Counted from the stretch's first letter, positions 32,394 to 42,297 are shown. The stretch: DNA of 64,000 bases from Hafnia alvei (GCF_034424155.1 NZ_CP139992.1:3612012-3676011), one strand, 5' to 3'. Made by a program: numbers and translations. Notes: generated by a model not told the origin, from the sequence alone.

Positions 32394-33758
32394 TTGATTA
32401 CACATATCAGCCCGCTTGGGTCTATGGATTTGTTGTCGCAGCTTGAAGTGGACATGTTAAAGCGCACGGCAAGCAGCGATTTGTACCGCCTATTCCGCAA
32501 CTGTTCCCTCGCCGTACTTAACTCCGGCGCACAAACCGATAACAGCAACGAGCTACTATCGCGCTTCGAAAGTTTTGACATCAACGTATTGCGCCGCGAA
32601 CGCGGCGTGAAACTCGAGCTGGTTAATCCGCCTGAAGACGCTTTTGTCGATGGGCAGATCATTCGCGCTCTTCAGGCCAACCTATTTGCCGTGCTGCGCG
32701 ATATTCTGTTTGTTAACGGGCAAATGACCAACACCGATCGCTATCCGCATCTGGATACGAAAAGCCCAGTACATATCACCAACATGGTCTTTTCGATTCT
32801 GCGTAACGCCCGTGCCCTGCACGTTGGCGAAGAGCCGAACATGATTGTTTGCTGGGGTGGCCATTCTATTAACGAGATCGAATACCTGTACGCACGTAAA
32901 GTGGGTAACCAGCTAGGACTACGCGAGCTGAATATCTGCACCGGCTGCGGTCCAGGCGCGATGGAAGCACCGATGAAAGGTGCCGCCGTTGGACACGCCC
33001 AACAACGCTACAGAGAAAGTCGCTTTATCGGTATGACCGAGCCTTCCATCATCGCCGCCGAGCCGCCTAACCCGCTGGTGAACGAGCTGGTGATCATGCC
33101 GGATATTGAAAAACGTTTGGAGGCCTTCGTTCGCTTTGGTCATGGCATCATCATCTTCCCTGGCGGGGTGGGTACGGCAGAAGAACTGCTCTACCTACTG
33201 GGTATTCTGATGAATCCAGAAAACAAAGATCAGGTTTTACCGCTGATCTTAACGGGTCCAAAAGAGAGCGAAGACTATTTCCGCGTGCTGGATGAGTTCA
33301 TCATGAGTACGCTGGGCGAAACTGCGCGTAAGCATTACACCATCATCATCGACGATCCGGCTGAGGTCGCTCGCCAGATGAAACGCGCCATGCCGAAAGT
33401 GAAAGAAAACCGCCGCCAAACCGGCGATTTCTACAGCTTTAACTGGTCGATCAAGATTGCCCCAGATTTACAGCTGCCGTTTGAGCCGACACACGCCAAT
33501 ATGGCTGCGCTAAATCTGCATCCTGACCAGCCGCCTGAGCAATTAGCGGCAGCGTTACGCCGTGCATTCTCAGGCATTGTGGCCGGTAACGTGAAAGAAG
33601 TGGGTATTGCCGAGATTGAAAAACATGGGCCATTTAAAATCCACGGTGATGCAAAAATGATGCAGCACATGGATCATCTGCTGCAAGGCTTTGTCGCACA
33701 GCATCGTATGAAGCTGCCGGGAACCGCCTACGAACCTTGCTATGAAATCATTAAGTAA
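32394..33758 (+). CDS. ppnN: Pyrimidine/purine nucleotide 5'-monophosphate nucleosidase PpnN
   Basis: LOG-family nucleosidase that hydrolyses nucleoside monophosphates to base and ribose-5-phosphate; in E. coli it is activated by (p)ppGpp. I start at TTG 32394 because AGGAG lies 5 bases upstream and the product [17 protein letters not shown] then matches E. coli at 454 residues; a GTG at 32388 overlaps the Shine-Dalgarno sequence. Motifs are [20 protein letters not shown] and the nucleotide-binding [15 protein letters not shown]. The N- and C-terminal flanking domains typical of PpnN (formerly ygdH) are present. Confidence 0.96.
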   Translation: MITHISPLGSMDLLSQLEVDMLKRTASSDLYRLFRNCSLAVLNSGAQTDNSNELLSRFESFDINVLRRERGVKLELVNPPEDAFVDGQIIRALQANLFAVLRDILFVNGQMTNTDRYPHLDTKSPVHITNMVFSILRNARALHVGEEPNMIVCWGGHSINEIEYLYARKVGNQLGLRELNICTGCGPGAMEAPMKGAAVGHAQQRYRESRFIGMTEPSIIAAEPPNPLVNELVIMPDIEKRLEAFVRFGHGIIIFPGGVGTAEELLYLLGILMNPENKDQVLPLILTGPKESEDYFRVLDEFIMSTLGETARKHYTIIIDDPAEVARQMKRAMPKVKENRRQTGDFYSFNWSIKIAPDLQLPFEPTHANMAALNLHPDQPPEQLAAALRRAFSGIVAGNVKEVGIAEIEKHGPFKIHGDAKMMQHMDHLLQGFVAQHRMKLPGTAYEPCYEIIK

Positions 33759-33776
33759 TTAATCATTACTTTATGC

Positions 33777-33803
33777 AGGGCGGTCGAGTACCGCCCTTTT
33801 TCT
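33777..33803 (+). terminator. Intrinsic terminator after ppnN
   Basis: AGGGCGGT and ACCGCCCT flank a CGAGT loop, followed by TTTTTCTTTT. It lies 18 bp past the ppnN stop. Confidence 0.9.
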
Positions 33804-33825
33804 TTTCCGAATAATGATAACCATC

Positions 33826-34578
33826 ATGCAAATACACCTTCTGATCGTTGACGCGCTAAACCTCATCCGCCGCATTCATGCCGTTCAGGGTTCGCCCTGC
33901 GTTATTGCTTGCCAGCATGCGCTACAGCAGCTGTTAGCACACAGCCAGCCAACCCACGCCGTGGCCGTTTTTGATGAGGACGATCGCGATAACAGTTGGC
34001 GTCATCAGGCCTTACCGGACTATAAAGCCGGTCGTAGCGCCATGCCTGAAAACTTAGCCGCGGAAATGCCCGCCATCCGTGAAGCATTCAGCAAACTAGG
34101 CGTACAAAGCTGGCACTCGGCAGGCAACGAAGCGGACGATCTCGCCGCGACGTTGGCATATAAAATTGCACAAACGGGAAACCGCGTGACGATTGTATCT
34201 ACGGATAAAGGCTACTGTCAGCTGTTAGCTCCGACCATTGAAATCCGTGATTATTTCCAAAAACGCTGGCTTGATTTGCCTTTCGTGAAAAAAGAGTTCG
34301 GCGTAGAACCGCAGCAGCTGACGGATTATTGGGGACTAGCAGGGATCAGCAGCAGCAAGATATCCGGCATACCCGGCATTGGGCCAAAAGCAGCGGCTAC
34401 GTTACTTAACGAATTTGGCTCGCTGGCCAATATCTTTGAACAGATAGAAAGTGTGCCAGATAAATGGCGCAAGAAGTTGGAAGAACACAGGGAACAGGCG
34501 GAGCTTTGTAAGAGAGTCGCTACGCTACAAACCAATCTGACGATCAGCGGCAACCTGCAGCAGCTGCGTTTACCGTAG
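33826..34578 (+). CDS. xni: Flap endonuclease Xni (ExoIX)
   Basis: FEN-family flap endonuclease homologous to the 5' nuclease domain of DNA polymerase I. I start at ATG 33826 ([20 protein letters not shown]), giving 250 residues (E. coli 251); neither this nor ATG 33814 has a good Shine-Dalgarno sequence. Visible are [44 protein letters not shown] and the helix-hairpin-helix [14 protein letters not shown] with K+ binding. The E. coli protein lacks some of the metal-binding acidic residues of Pol I and has modest activity. It follows ppnN directly, whereas E. coli has sdaCB between. Confidence 0.94.
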   Translation: MQIHLLIVDALNLIRRIHAVQGSPCVIACQHALQQLLAHSQPTHAVAVFDEDDRDNSWRHQALPDYKAGRSAMPENLAAEMPAIREAFSKLGVQSWHSAGNEADDLAATLAYKIAQTGNRVTIVSTDKGYCQLLAPTIEIRDYFQKRWLDLPFVKKEFGVEPQQLTDYWGLAGISSSKISGIPGIGPKAAATLLNEFGSLANIFEQIESVPDKWRKKLEEHREQAELCKRVATLQTNLTISGNLQQLRLP

Positions 34579-34598
34579 GATTGACCACGGCTTAAAAC

Positions 34599-34644
34599 TT
34601 CCCTCTCCTAACCTTCCCGTTCTCAAGGGAGGCTAGGAGAGGAA
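34599..34644. repeat. Intergenic palindrome after xni
   Basis: CCTCTCCTA (34602-34610) and TAGGAGAGG (34634-34642) are perfect inverted arms, with further imperfect pairing inside (TCCC/GGGA). It lies between convergent xni and rlmM and may act as a bidirectional terminator or be a dispersed repeat. A related C/G-rich palindrome occurs at 42380-42438. Confidence 0.6.
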
Positions 34645-34651
34645 CAATCAC

Positions 34652-35797
34652 TTAGCTATTATTACTGTTCTTCAACTGCATACGGCGGTTAAGCTCACGT
34701 TCATCGCGGCGGCCAGGGATCGCGCCCCACATACGACGCACGTGCACCGTGATTTCTTCACGATCGTGATAAAGCTGTTTAGCCGCGATCTGAGCATTAA
34801 TACCGTTGTCTTTCAGCGTTTGCGCCAAAATAGACAGGTTTTGGCTCACTTCTTCATAACGCTTTTTCATCGGCAGCTTCAGGTTGAAGATCGCCTCACG
34901 GCACCAACCGTTCACGAGCCAACGCGCGACCAAACTTGAAACCTTCGCCGGTTTCTCAACCATATCACATACCAACCAATCAACACCGTTGGTGTGCGGT
35001 GGCTCAAATTTGAAACCATCGGCTTTATGGTGTGTAACCTGCCCGGTATCCATCAAGCTGGGTGCCATTGGACCGTTATCAACCGAGTGCACCCACATGC
35101 TGCGTTTCACCAATTGGTAAGTCCAGCCACCGGGGCATGCACCCAAATCGACCGCTTTCATACCGCCAGCAAGACGCTCATCCCACTCATCGTGCGGGAT
35201 AAACACGTGCAGCGCTTCTTCTAGCTTCAGCGTTGAACGGCTTGGCGCATCCGATGGGAATTTCAGACGCGGGATCCCCATATAGAACGGGGAGTTGTTA
35301 TTACTGTAGGAATAACCCACATAACAACAGCCCGGCGCAATAAAGAACACATGCACCACAGGGCGGTGCGCATTTTCATTCTTCAGCAGGATCTTTTGCT
35401 CACGTAGCGCAGCGCGCAGCGGCACCGTGAACTTGCGACAGAACTTCATCAGCTCTTTGCTTTCATTGGTATCCGGCACTTCAACGCGCAGCTCACCGGC
35501 ACCTTCAATCACGTTCATCAGCATTCCAACAATCGGCGAAACGCGATCGTCAGTTGGTAAATCTTTGAGCAACTCACCCACTACAATCATCTGACGAGCA
35601 AAAATCAGCTCGCGGAATGGCAAATTTTTGGCGAGTTTATCGGCATCTTCATGCTGATAACATTCAAAGGTCACATAGCCGCTGTTTTCTTTGACTCTTG
35701 GGAAGCCAAAGACTTCAAGAGCCGCGGCTTTCTCGGTAATTTCTGCTGCGCATTCTTTTTCGAATCCTGGGCGGCAATATAAAGCTAATTTATTCAT
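34652..35797 (-). CDS. rlmM: 23S rRNA 2'-O-ribose C2498 methyltransferase RlmM
   Basis: SAM-dependent methyltransferase that modifies C2498 of 23S rRNA. It has 381 residues, about 15 more than E. coli, with the extra length at the C-terminus ([20 protein letters not shown]). An N-terminal THUMP-like region ([15 protein letters not shown]) precedes the Rossmann-fold domain with the SAM motif [17 protein letters not shown]. The catalytic tetrad residues are expected in this domain (for example VCDMVEKP and [14 protein letters not shown]). Its start overlaps the ygdD stop by 8 bp, so the two are translationally coupled. Confidence 0.97.
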   Translation of the reverse strand: MNKLALYCRPGFEKECAAEITEKAAALEVFGFPRVKENSGYVTFECYQHEDADKLAKNLPFRELIFARQMIVVGELLKDLPTDDRVSPIVGMLMNVIEGAGELRVEVPDTNESKELMKFCRKFTVPLRAALREQKILLKNENAHRPVVHVFFIAPGCCYVGYSYSNNNSPFYMGIPRLKFPSDAPSRSTLKLEEALHVFIPHDEWDERLAGGMKAVDLGACPGGWTYQLVKRSMWVHSVDNGPMAPSLMDTGQVTHHKADGFKFEPPHTNGVDWLVCDMVEKPAKVSSLVARWLVNGWCREAIFNLKLPMKKRYEEVSQNLSILAQTLKDNGINAQIAAKQLYHDREEITVHVRRMWGAIPGRRDERELNRRMQLKNSNNS

Positions 35798-36185
35798 GGC
35801 GTTCCGCCCTTTTCCTCATGCGTAAGGCACCTACTAACATCAAAGCCCAACCTACTAAAAAGCAAACGCCGCCGATAGGCGTGATGTACACCCACAGTTT
35901 AAGATGCGACAGCGCCAGACAATAAAGACTTCCACAAAACAACACGGTTCCCAGAGCCAATAACGCACTGCTGCAATAGAACCACAGATTTTTACGACGC
36001 TGCATTAAGGCTGCCAGCCCTAAAATTGCCAGCGTATGGATCCCCTGATACTGCAATCCAGTATGCAGCCAATCCATTTCAGCAGCACCCAAGGTTCGGC
36101 TCAAAACATGTGCGCCAAACGCCCCCAGTGCAACAAAAACGAAACCGCTAATCGCGGCAAAAATCATCATTGAACGACTACTCAT
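35790..36185 (-). CDS. ygdD: DUF423 family inner-membrane protein YgdD
   Basis: Small membrane protein of unknown function with 131 residues. Four hydrophobic segments are visible: [52 protein letters not shown] (in part) and [20 protein letters not shown]. The GAFGAH motif near the N-terminus and TPIGG later are typical of DUF423. It lies between gcvA and rlmM in conserved order and overlaps rlmM. Confidence 0.93.
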   Translation of the reverse strand: MSSRSMMIFAAISGFVFVALGAFGAHVLSRTLGAAEMDWLHTGLQYQGIHTLAILGLAALMQRRKNLWFYCSSALLALGTVLFCGSLYCLALSHLKLWVYITPIGGVCFLVGWALMLVGALRMRKRAERHE

Positions 36186-36241
36186 TCCGATTACCCTGTT
36201 TTAAGCCGTGTGCATGAATACTTACCATCGACAAACGACGA

Positions 36242-37159
36242 TTAAGACTCATAACGAAAACGGAATTTTTCCTGCTCGCTCGCTGCACGCGCGAGGATCC
36301 ACTGACGGAATGCCGCGATTTTCCCCAGCTCCGCCTGGCTATCCTGACAGACCAGATAAAATGAATTCTTACTGATGAGCACATCGTTAAACGGACAAAC
36401 CAGACGACCGGCCTCAATCTCAGTTTGCGCCATCACGTTATTCACTAACGCAATACCCTGACCATGCACCGCAGCCTGAACAACCATGGCACTGTGGCTG
36501 AAAATAGGCCCTTGCTGAACGTTAATATGCTGTAACCCTAATTGGCGGGTATACGCTAACCAGTCTCGACGCGACGTATCGTGCAGCAGCGTATGATAAG
36601 CCATATCGGCCGGATCTTTTAGTGGATGTTCGCTCAATAATAATTGCGGTGAACAGACAGGGAGCAAATATTCGGCATATAAACGCTCTACGCGCAGTCC
36701 CGGCCAATGCCCTCGCCCATAAAAAATGGCAACGTCAACGTCATCGGCCAGCTTCCCTTCTTCGCGATCGACGGCCTGAATACGCACATCGATGCCCGGA
36801 TAAGCAGAATTAAAACCAGAAAGACGTGGAACGAGCCATTGAATAGCAAAACTTGGTGGCAAGCTGACGGTTAACGCGCCTTTGGCACTACGCGCCTGTA
36901 GTTTACGCGTTGCCTCATTAAGGGATGAGAAAATTTCTTTGATATCGAGGTAATAACTTTGCCCTTCTTCCGTCAGTAACAAAGAGCGGTTACGGCGGCG
37001 AAATAGCTTCAGCCCAAGGAAATCTTCCAATGATTTAATCTGATGACTTACCGCAGCCTGAGTAACAAACAGCTCCTCTGCAGCCTTGGTAAAGCTGAGA
37101 TGTCGGGCTGCCGCATCAAACACGCGCAGTGAGTTTAGGGGTGGTAATCGTTTAGACAT
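36242..37159 (-). CDS. gcvA: LysR-type regulator GcvA
   Basis: Controls the glycine cleavage operon gcvTHP and activates the divergent sRNA gene gcvB when glycine is plentiful. It has 305 residues. The N-terminal winged helix-turn-helix is LNSLRVFDAAARHLSFTKAAEELFVTQAAVSHQIKSLE (quoted in parts), followed by a linker helix and a periplasmic-binding-like effector domain (TVSLPPSFAIQWLVPRL, VSHSAMVVQAAVHGQGIALV-like region). It is divergent from gcvB at 37284, exactly as in E. coli, so GcvA sites are expected in 37160-37250. Confidence 0.97.
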   Translation of the reverse strand: MSKRLPPLNSLRVFDAAARHLSFTKAAEELFVTQAAVSHQIKSLEDFLGLKLFRRRNRSLLLTEEGQSYYLDIKEIFSSLNEATRKLQARSAKGALTVSLPPSFAIQWLVPRLSGFNSAYPGIDVRIQAVDREEGKLADDVDVAIFYGRGHWPGLRVERLYAEYLLPVCSPQLLLSEHPLKDPADMAYHTLLHDTSRRDWLAYTRQLGLQHINVQQGPIFSHSAMVVQAAVHGQGIALVNNVMAQTEIEAGRLVCPFNDVLISKNSFYLVCQDSQAELGKIAAFRQWILARAASEQEKFRFRYES

Positions 37160-37248
37160 GGCTGGACACTTTTTATCAAACGGTTGCAGATAATTAACCG
37201 TTTATTTACCCATTAGTTTTTTTTATCCGAGCCATTATAAATTGTCCG

Positions 37249-37277
37249 TTGAGGATAGGCCAGCAAATACCTATAGT
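37249..37277 (+). promoter_or_regulatory. gcvB promoter
   Basis: TTGAGG (37249-37254) and TATAGT (37272-37277) are separated by 17 bp and lie 7 bp before the expected gcvB start at 37284. Confidence 0.75.
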
Positions 37278-37283
37278 GGCGCC

Positions 37284-37481
37284 ACTTCCCGAGCCGGAAC
37301 GAAAAAGTGTTTGTGGATTTGGTTCCTGAATACTTTTGGCTTTGTGGTTGTGATGTTGTGTTTGCAAGTTGTCTGACGATTTCAGACATAGTAGCTAGGC
37401 TACTGTTTTTTTCACTTCCTGTACATTTACCCTGTCTGTCCATAGTGATTAGTAGCACCGCAATTTGCGGTGCTTTTTTTT
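37284..37481 (+). ncRNA. gcvB: GcvB small RNA
   Basis: Hfq-dependent sRNA that represses many amino-acid and peptide transporter mRNAs. It starts ACTTCCCGAGCCGGAACG, near identical to E. coli. It carries the GU-rich seed R1 (TTGTGATGTTGTGTTTGC near 37348) and the conserved CACTTCCTGTACATTTACCC segment near 37411. It ends in the terminator AGCACCGCAATTTGCGGTGCT with a T tract. Length is about 198 nt against about 206 in E. coli. A second hairpin, GTAGCTAGGCTAC plus T's at about 37390-37412, corresponds to the internal terminator T1. Confidence 0.96.
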
Positions 37482-37485
37482 ATCT

Positions 37486-37511
37486 AAAAACGCCGACCGA
37501 AGTCAGCGCTT
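37486..37511 (-). terminator. Intrinsic terminator after ygdI
   Basis: On the minus strand GCGCTGAC and GTCGGCGT (one G-T pair) close a TTCG tetraloop and are followed by TTTTAG. It lies about 33 bp past the ygdI stop, tail to tail with gcvB. Confidence 0.75.
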
Positions 37512-37543
37512 TTAGATTTACGACGTTGATTTTAATAATCAAA

Positions 37544-37765
37544 TTATTTGCTTTCAGTCATTTCTCTGACGTCGTTACGGTTAATCTGTTGCTGATTGCC
37601 GTTAGCATCTTTGTAGCTAATCATTCCGGTTTCGTTATCCACCTGAGGTTTACCATCGCTCACAATGGTGCGACCATCGTTGGTATGCATGACGTAGTTG
37701 CTTGAACAGCCAGCCAATACGAAGGTAAACATCACGGCGGATAAAACAGCACCTAATTTCTTCAT
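37544..37765 (-). CDS. ygdI: Small lipoprotein YgdI (YgdI/YgdR family)
   Basis: Predicted lipoprotein of 73 residues and unknown function. The signal peptide ends in the lipobox VLAGC (Cys near residue 19), followed by SSNYVMHTNDGRTIVSDGKP, the hallmark of the YgdI/YgdR family SH3-like domain. It ends INRNDVREMTESK. It is transcribed towards gcvB and has its own terminator. The position between gcvB and csdA matches E. coli. Confidence 0.94.
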   Translation of the reverse strand: MKKLGAVLSAVMFTFVLAGCSSNYVMHTNDGRTIVSDGKPQVDNETGMISYKDANGNQQQINRNDVREMTESK

Positions 37766-37955
37766 GATTTACTCCTTGCAGTTTAAAATGCGCTACTAAC
37801 GCTCTTTTTATCTCCGGCACATTCATTTGCCAGTAGTTAAAAGCATAACAAGCTATTTCAGCTTTGCCAGAAAACTGCCAAATTATTCAGATTAATCTGT
37901 CATGCCGCTCTTTGGGCGTGACAACCAAGCGGCCCGCAATGAGGAATTATTTCGC

Positions 37956-39188
37956 ATGACATCCTTTGATTATTCAGCCTTTCGCGGCCACTTCCCTGCA
38001 CTTTCAGCAACAGATAACGAGCAACATGCGGTTTATCTCGACAGCGCAGCAACCGCACTAAAACCTCAAGTATTGGTTGAAGCTACTCAAGCCTATTACG
38101 CTGGCAGCGCCGCTACCGTACACCGCAGTCAACATCAGGCCGCTCTGCGCTTGACTCAGCGCTATGAATCGGCTCGCCAGCAGGTTGCCCAGCTTCTGCA
38201 TGCTCACAGCGCAGATAGCATTGTGTGGACTAAAGGCACCACCGAAGCCATCAATCTCGTGGCGCAAAGCTATCTGCGCCCCATTTTGCAGGCCGATGAT
38301 GAAATTCTGGTGAGTGAAGCCGAGCATCACGCAAATTTGATACCGTGGCTGATGGTGGCTGAACAATGTGGCGCTAACGTCGTTAAGCTTCCGGTCAACC
38401 AACACGGGTTACCGGCTCTAGTACAGTTACCGGCTCTACTCACTTCGCGCACCAAAATGATGGCCTTGGGGCAAATGTCGAACGTTACCGGTGGCTGCCC
38501 CGATCTACGCTATGCGCTAGAGCTGGCGCATCAAAACGGCACGCCAGTTATGATTGATGGCGCGCAAGGCGTCGTGCATCATCCGCTTGACGTCGCCGAT
38601 CTCAACGTCGATTTTTATGCTTTTTCTGCCCACAAAATGTATGGCCCAACGGGGCTTGGCGTGTTGTATGGTAAGCCGGAATATCTCGAACAGATGCATG
38701 CGTGGCAGGGCGGTGGGAAAATGCTAACTAAAGCCGGGTTTGATGGTTTTATCGAACAAGCCATACCCCACCGTTTCGAAGCAGGAACCCCCAACATCGC
38801 CGGAGTTATCGGATTTTCAGCGGTATTAGAGTGGTTAGAAAATTTCGATTTGGCTGCTGCGGAAGCTTACTGCGTTTCTCTGGCCGAACAAGCAGAGCAA
38901 CAGCTTAGCCAGATTAAAGGGTTTATCAGTTACCGCGCACCTAAATCCGCGCTGTTGGCTTTCAATATTGCGGGGATTCATCACAGCGATCTAGTCGCTT
39001 TAGTGGCTGAGCAAGGCGTGGCGTTACGCGCGGGCCAACATTGTGCACAGCCGCTGATACAGGCGTTAGGCATTACCGGTTCGCTCCGTGCTTCATTTGC
39101 GCCTTATAATTGCCCTGAAGACGTCACCACGCTGGTAAAAGCGGTAAACTATGCGCTATCAATCTTGAACGACGAGGATTTTGCATGA
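37956..39188 (+). CDS. csdA: Cysteine desulfurase CsdA
   Basis: PLP-dependent cysteine desulfurase (SufS-like) that supplies sulfane sulfur to CsdE and TcdA. I start at ATG 37956 (MTSFDYSAFRGHFPALS), preceded by GAGGAA; the upstream ATG at 37902 gives unrelated residues. The product is 410 residues, slightly longer than E. coli (401) because of an insertion after PALS. The PLP lysine is in FYAFSAHKMYGPTG, cofactor contacts lie in WTKGTTEAINLVA and IDGAQGVVHH, and the persulfide Cys is in LRAGQHCAQPL. It overlaps csdE by 4 bp (ATGA). Confidence 0.97.
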   Translation: MTSFDYSAFRGHFPALSATDNEQHAVYLDSAATALKPQVLVEATQAYYAGSAATVHRSQHQAALRLTQRYESARQQVAQLLHAHSADSIVWTKGTTEAINLVAQSYLRPILQADDEILVSEAEHHANLIPWLMVAEQCGANVVKLPVNQHGLPALVQLPALLTSRTKMMALGQMSNVTGGCPDLRYALELAHQNGTPVMIDGAQGVVHHPLDVADLNVDFYAFSAHKMYGPTGLGVLYGKPEYLEQMHAWQGGGKMLTKAGFDGFIEQAIPHRFEAGTPNIAGVIGFSAVLEWLENFDLAAAEAYCVSLAEQAEQQLSQIKGFISYRAPKSALLAFNIAGIHHSDLVALVAEQGVALRAGQHCAQPLIQALGITGSLRASFAPYNCPEDVTTLVKAVNYALSILNDEDFA

Positions 39189-39619
39189 TTGCCCCCCATC
39201 CTTTTGGCCGGACATTAACGCCTAAAATGTTAGCGGCACGGTTTGAATCACTGACGCTTTGGGAAGATCGCTATCGCCAAATCATTCTGCTGGCACGTGA
39301 GCTTCCTGCATTACCGCCAGAGCTAAAACAGCAGAAAACCGAGCTGGCAGGCTGTGAGAATCAGGTATGGCTAGGCGGGGAATTACTTGAGGATGGAAGC
39401 ATGCACTATTATGGCGACAGCGACGGACGCATCGTCAAAGGCCTCTTGGCAATCTTGCTAACGGCGTCAGAAGGCAAAACGCCGCAGCAGATTATGGCAA
39501 GCGACCCACTGGCGCTATTTCAACAGCTCAATATTTTAGAACAGTTAAGCTCTTCGCGCGCCAGCGGTTTAAACTCGCTCGCCGCTGGGATCAAAAATAT
39601 CGCGCAAAGCTATCTGTAA
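39185..39619 (+). CDS. csdE: Sulfur acceptor protein CsdE
   Basis: SufE-like partner that accepts sulfur from CsdA. It has 144 residues. The acceptor Cys sits in TELAGCENQVWL (near residue 57), followed by FYGDSDG-type residues (HYYGDSDGRIVKGLLAILL) diagnostic of SufE. It is translationally coupled to csdA by a 4-bp overlap. It is convergent with tcdA, 13 bp away. CsdE passes sulfur to the neighbouring TcdA system for cyclic t6A formation, as known in E. coli. Confidence 0.96.
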   Translation: MIAPHPFGRTLTPKMLAARFESLTLWEDRYRQIILLARELPALPPELKQQKTELAGCENQVWLGGELLEDGSMHYYGDSDGRIVKGLLAILLTASEGKTPQQIMASDPLALFQQLNILEQLSSSRASGLNSLAAGIKNIAQSYL

Positions 39620-39632
39620 TCACTGACTGTAA

Positions 39633-40451
39633 TTACTGAGGCTGAGCAGCCATCCGCTCAGCCTTAGCCAGCATTTTCTTAATCGCATGCGCCACGGCAA
39701 CAAAACCAAAGGTTGCCGTCACCATCGTGACCGACCCAAACCCAGAGGCGCAATCCATACGTTTAGGCCCTTCTGCGGTGCTGCGAGAAGCACATACGCT
39801 ACCATCAGGCTGTGGATAGACCAGCGGCTCGGTCGAGAATACGCAGTCGATCCCCAGCTTACCTTTGCTATTTTTCACCACGTTGAAATCATTCTTCAAA
39901 CGCTCACGCAGCTTGGCCGCTAGCGGATCTTGAATAGTTTTTGCCAAATCGGCAACTTCAATACGCGTGGGATCAATTTGCCCGCCCGCGCCACCGGTCG
40001 TCACAATCGGGATCTTAAAGCGACGGCAGTAGGCTAACAGCGCAGCCTTTGGCCGCACGCTATCAATAGCGTCGATAACATAGCTAAAGCGATTATCAAT
40101 CAGCTTATCAACGTTATCTGGCGTAATAAAATCATCGATACAGGTGACCTGACACTCTGGATTGATCTCACGAATACGGGCAGCAATCACTTCTGTTTTC
40201 GCCTGCCCCACGTTGCTGCGCAGCGCATGGATCTGCCGGTTGGTGTTTGTCACGCAAACATCATCCATATCGATCAACGTAATAGCACCAATCCCCGTGC
40301 GAGCTAACGCTTCTGCCGCCCACGATCCCACGCCGCCAATACCGATAACGCACACATGAGCCTGAGAGAATACGCCCAGCGCCTGCTGGCCATATAAGCG
40401 AGCAATACCGCTAAAACGCTGCATATAAGCGTCGGAAAAAGATGCTGTCAT
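39633..40451 (-). CDS. tcdA: tRNA threonylcarbamoyladenosine dehydratase TcdA (CsdL)
   Basis: E1-like, ATP-dependent enzyme that dehydrates t6A37 of tRNA to cyclic t6A. It has 272 residues. The nucleotide-binding motif GIGGVGSWAAEALARTGIG lies near residue 37, with LIDMDDVCVTNTNRQ following, as in ThiF/MoeB proteins. A C-terminal amphipathic and hydrophobic helix (GSVTMVTATFGFVAVAHAIKK, in part) suggests membrane contact. It is tail to tail with csdAE, its sulfur-relay partners. Confidence 0.96.
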   Translation of the reverse strand: MTASFSDAYMQRFSGIARLYGQQALGVFSQAHVCVIGIGGVGSWAAEALARTGIGAITLIDMDDVCVTNTNRQIHALRSNVGQAKTEVIAARIREINPECQVTCIDDFITPDNVDKLIDNRFSYVIDAIDSVRPKAALLAYCRRFKIPIVTTGGAGGQIDPTRIEVADLAKTIQDPLAAKLRERLKNDFNVVKNSKGKLGIDCVFSTEPLVYPQPDGSVCASRSTAEGPKRMDCASGFGSVTMVTATFGFVAVAHAIKKMLAKAERMAAQPQ

Positions 40452-40546
40452 TGGATTTATTACCTTAGGAATTCTTGATACAGCCTCTCACTAACCGACG
40501 AGCAGCAAACAGCTCATCGGTCGGCGAGGGAAAACAATAAAATAGA

Positions 40547-41662
40547 CTATCTATTATAAGCGCTGAACAACGGCCCACCGCTTTGCGGGGTTTTCAGCAC
40601 CCAGACACGGCCATAGTGATTATAGAAGCCAGCCGCGTGCCCTGCTTCTGGGCCAATGCCCTGATAGATATCGAAGTGTTGGCCTTTAATCGCACCACCC
40701 ACGTCCAGAGCCACCATCAAACGCATCTCATATTTGCCGGTAAACTTACCTTGATTATCAAGCAATGGCACTTCCGCCAACAGCGTAGAACCGGCTGGGA
40801 TCAACGAACGATCCGACGCAACGGACGCTTTTGCCACTAAAGGCACACCGCTTGCCCCTTTCACCGGCGCATACATTTCCGGTTTAAAGAAGACGAAGGA
40901 AGGGTTTTGCTCCAGCAGTTCGCGAACTTCTGCGGCAGAATGGTTATCCGCCCACTTACGAATCGCCTGCATCGACATCTCTTCACGCGCAACTTCACCG
41001 CGATCGATCAACACTTTACCAATGCTGCGGTAAGCATGACCGTTTTTGCCAGAGTAGCCAAAGAAGGTCAATGGTCGGCCATCGCCGTAGTCCACATAGC
41101 CACTGCCCTGCACTTCCATCATGAAGTTGTCCATAATGGAGTTGCTATAGCCGATTTCCAGATTGCGGTTATCCAGCGCGCCGGAGTAAATCGCCGAGCG
41201 TTCCGGCAGGCGACGGTTCTTACCTTTGCTTGGCATGCGATACAGCGGGTACTGGAATTCGCCCTGACGCGTATAACGCGCTTCAATCACCGGCGTGTAA
41301 TAGCCCGTGAATTGCACGTTACCAAAGTTATCCATCCCTTCCATCTGATAAGCGTTCAAACCAAACTGGGACAGCTGGCGCGTATCGGCTCCGGCTCGTA
41401 ACCAGTTGGTCACCGCTTGGAAAGTATCGGTGTTTCTATTATAGAGAGAAGGCGATGCACGTTGGATAGCGGTGAGCTGATCGGAGAAATCCTTTCCGTT
41501 AACCGGTTTTCCTTTGGCATTCGGTCTATTAACGAGCTCTAAGGGATCGTTAATCTTCCCATCCTTATACTGCTGGCCTTTATCTGTTGGACGCGACGAA
41601 CATCCCGCTAGCAATGCCACCAACAGCCCACCTACTACATATTGTCCCCAACGACCTTTCAT
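40547..41662 (-). CDS. mltA: Membrane-bound lytic murein transglycosylase A
   Basis: Outer-membrane lipoprotein that cleaves peptidoglycan to 1,6-anhydromuropeptides. I start at ATG 41662 (MKGRWGQYVVGGLLVALLAGC), preceded by AGAGAG; the longer frame from 41713 adds residues ahead of the signal peptide. The lipobox LLAGC gives a lipidated Cys near residue 21. The MltA domain (GYYTPVIEARYTRQGEFQYP, in part) is followed by the 3D domain with the catalytic Asp in MVALDVGGAIKGQHFDIYQG. The product is 371 residues. It lies beside the initiator tRNA cluster, as in E. coli. Confidence 0.96.
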   Translation of the reverse strand: MKGRWGQYVVGGLLVALLAGCSSRPTDKGQQYKDGKINDPLELVNRPNAKGKPVNGKDFSDQLTAIQRASPSLYNRNTDTFQAVTNWLRAGADTRQLSQFGLNAYQMEGMDNFGNVQFTGYYTPVIEARYTRQGEFQYPLYRMPSKGKNRRLPERSAIYSGALDNRNLEIGYSNSIMDNFMMEVQGSGYVDYGDGRPLTFFGYSGKNGHAYRSIGKVLIDRGEVAREEMSMQAIRKWADNHSAAEVRELLEQNPSFVFFKPEMYAPVKGASGVPLVAKASVASDRSLIPAGSTLLAEVPLLDNQGKFTGKYEMRLMVALDVGGAIKGQHFDIYQGIGPEAGHAAGFYNHYGRVWVLKTPQSGGPLFSAYNR

Positions 41663-41835
41663 TTCACGCTCTCTAGAAACCAAATAACCACCGCGGCACG
41701 ATAACAAACCCACAGCCTGAAAGGAATTCTCCTCACTAAAAAAACGATAAGAGGCAGATATCGATTAAAAAGACCACTTAACGATTAAAAAACATGCATC
41801 AAATTGATAAATGAGTGATGTTTGTCAAAAAATTC

Positions 41836-41863
41836 TTGCATCAAATTCTATCGAGTGTATAGT
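41836..41863 (+). promoter_or_regulatory. Promoter of the initiator tRNA operon
   Basis: TTGCAT (41836-41841) and TATAGT (41858-41863), spacer 16 bp, followed by a GC-rich discriminator (TCGCCCTC), typical of stringently controlled tRNA promoters. The segment TGCATCAAATT occurs twice (about 41793 and 41837). Confidence 0.75.
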
Positions 41864-41877
41864 TCGCCCTCATCGGA

Positions 41878-41954
<77 letters not shown>

Positions 41955-42010
41955 ATCCGATGAATAGAAGTAAATAGCAGTACATAAAAATATAAAAAGT
42001 AGTAACCGGA

Positions 42011-42087
<77 letters not shown>

Positions 42088-42175
42088 ACTTCAACTTCAT
42101 AGAAAGTTGATTTAAGAAAGAAAAAAAAAGAACGAAAGAAGAAAGAAAAAAACGAAGAAAAAGCAGTATGTCGGA

Positions 42176-42252
<77 letters not shown>

Positions 42253-42269
42253 ATTTTCATACTGAAATA

Positions 42270-42297
42270 AATAAGCACCTTAACGGGTGTTTTTTTA
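42270..42297 (+). terminator. Terminator of the tRNA operon
   Basis: GCACC and GGTGT with a TTAACG loop, followed by seven T's. It lies about 20 bp after the third tRNA. Confidence 0.8.

Noticed and set aside
40494-40521. Hairpin ACCGACGAGC/GCTCATCGGT between tcdA and mltA as a terminator
   Set aside because: It has an internal mismatch and no T tract on either strand, so the support is too weak to list as a feature.
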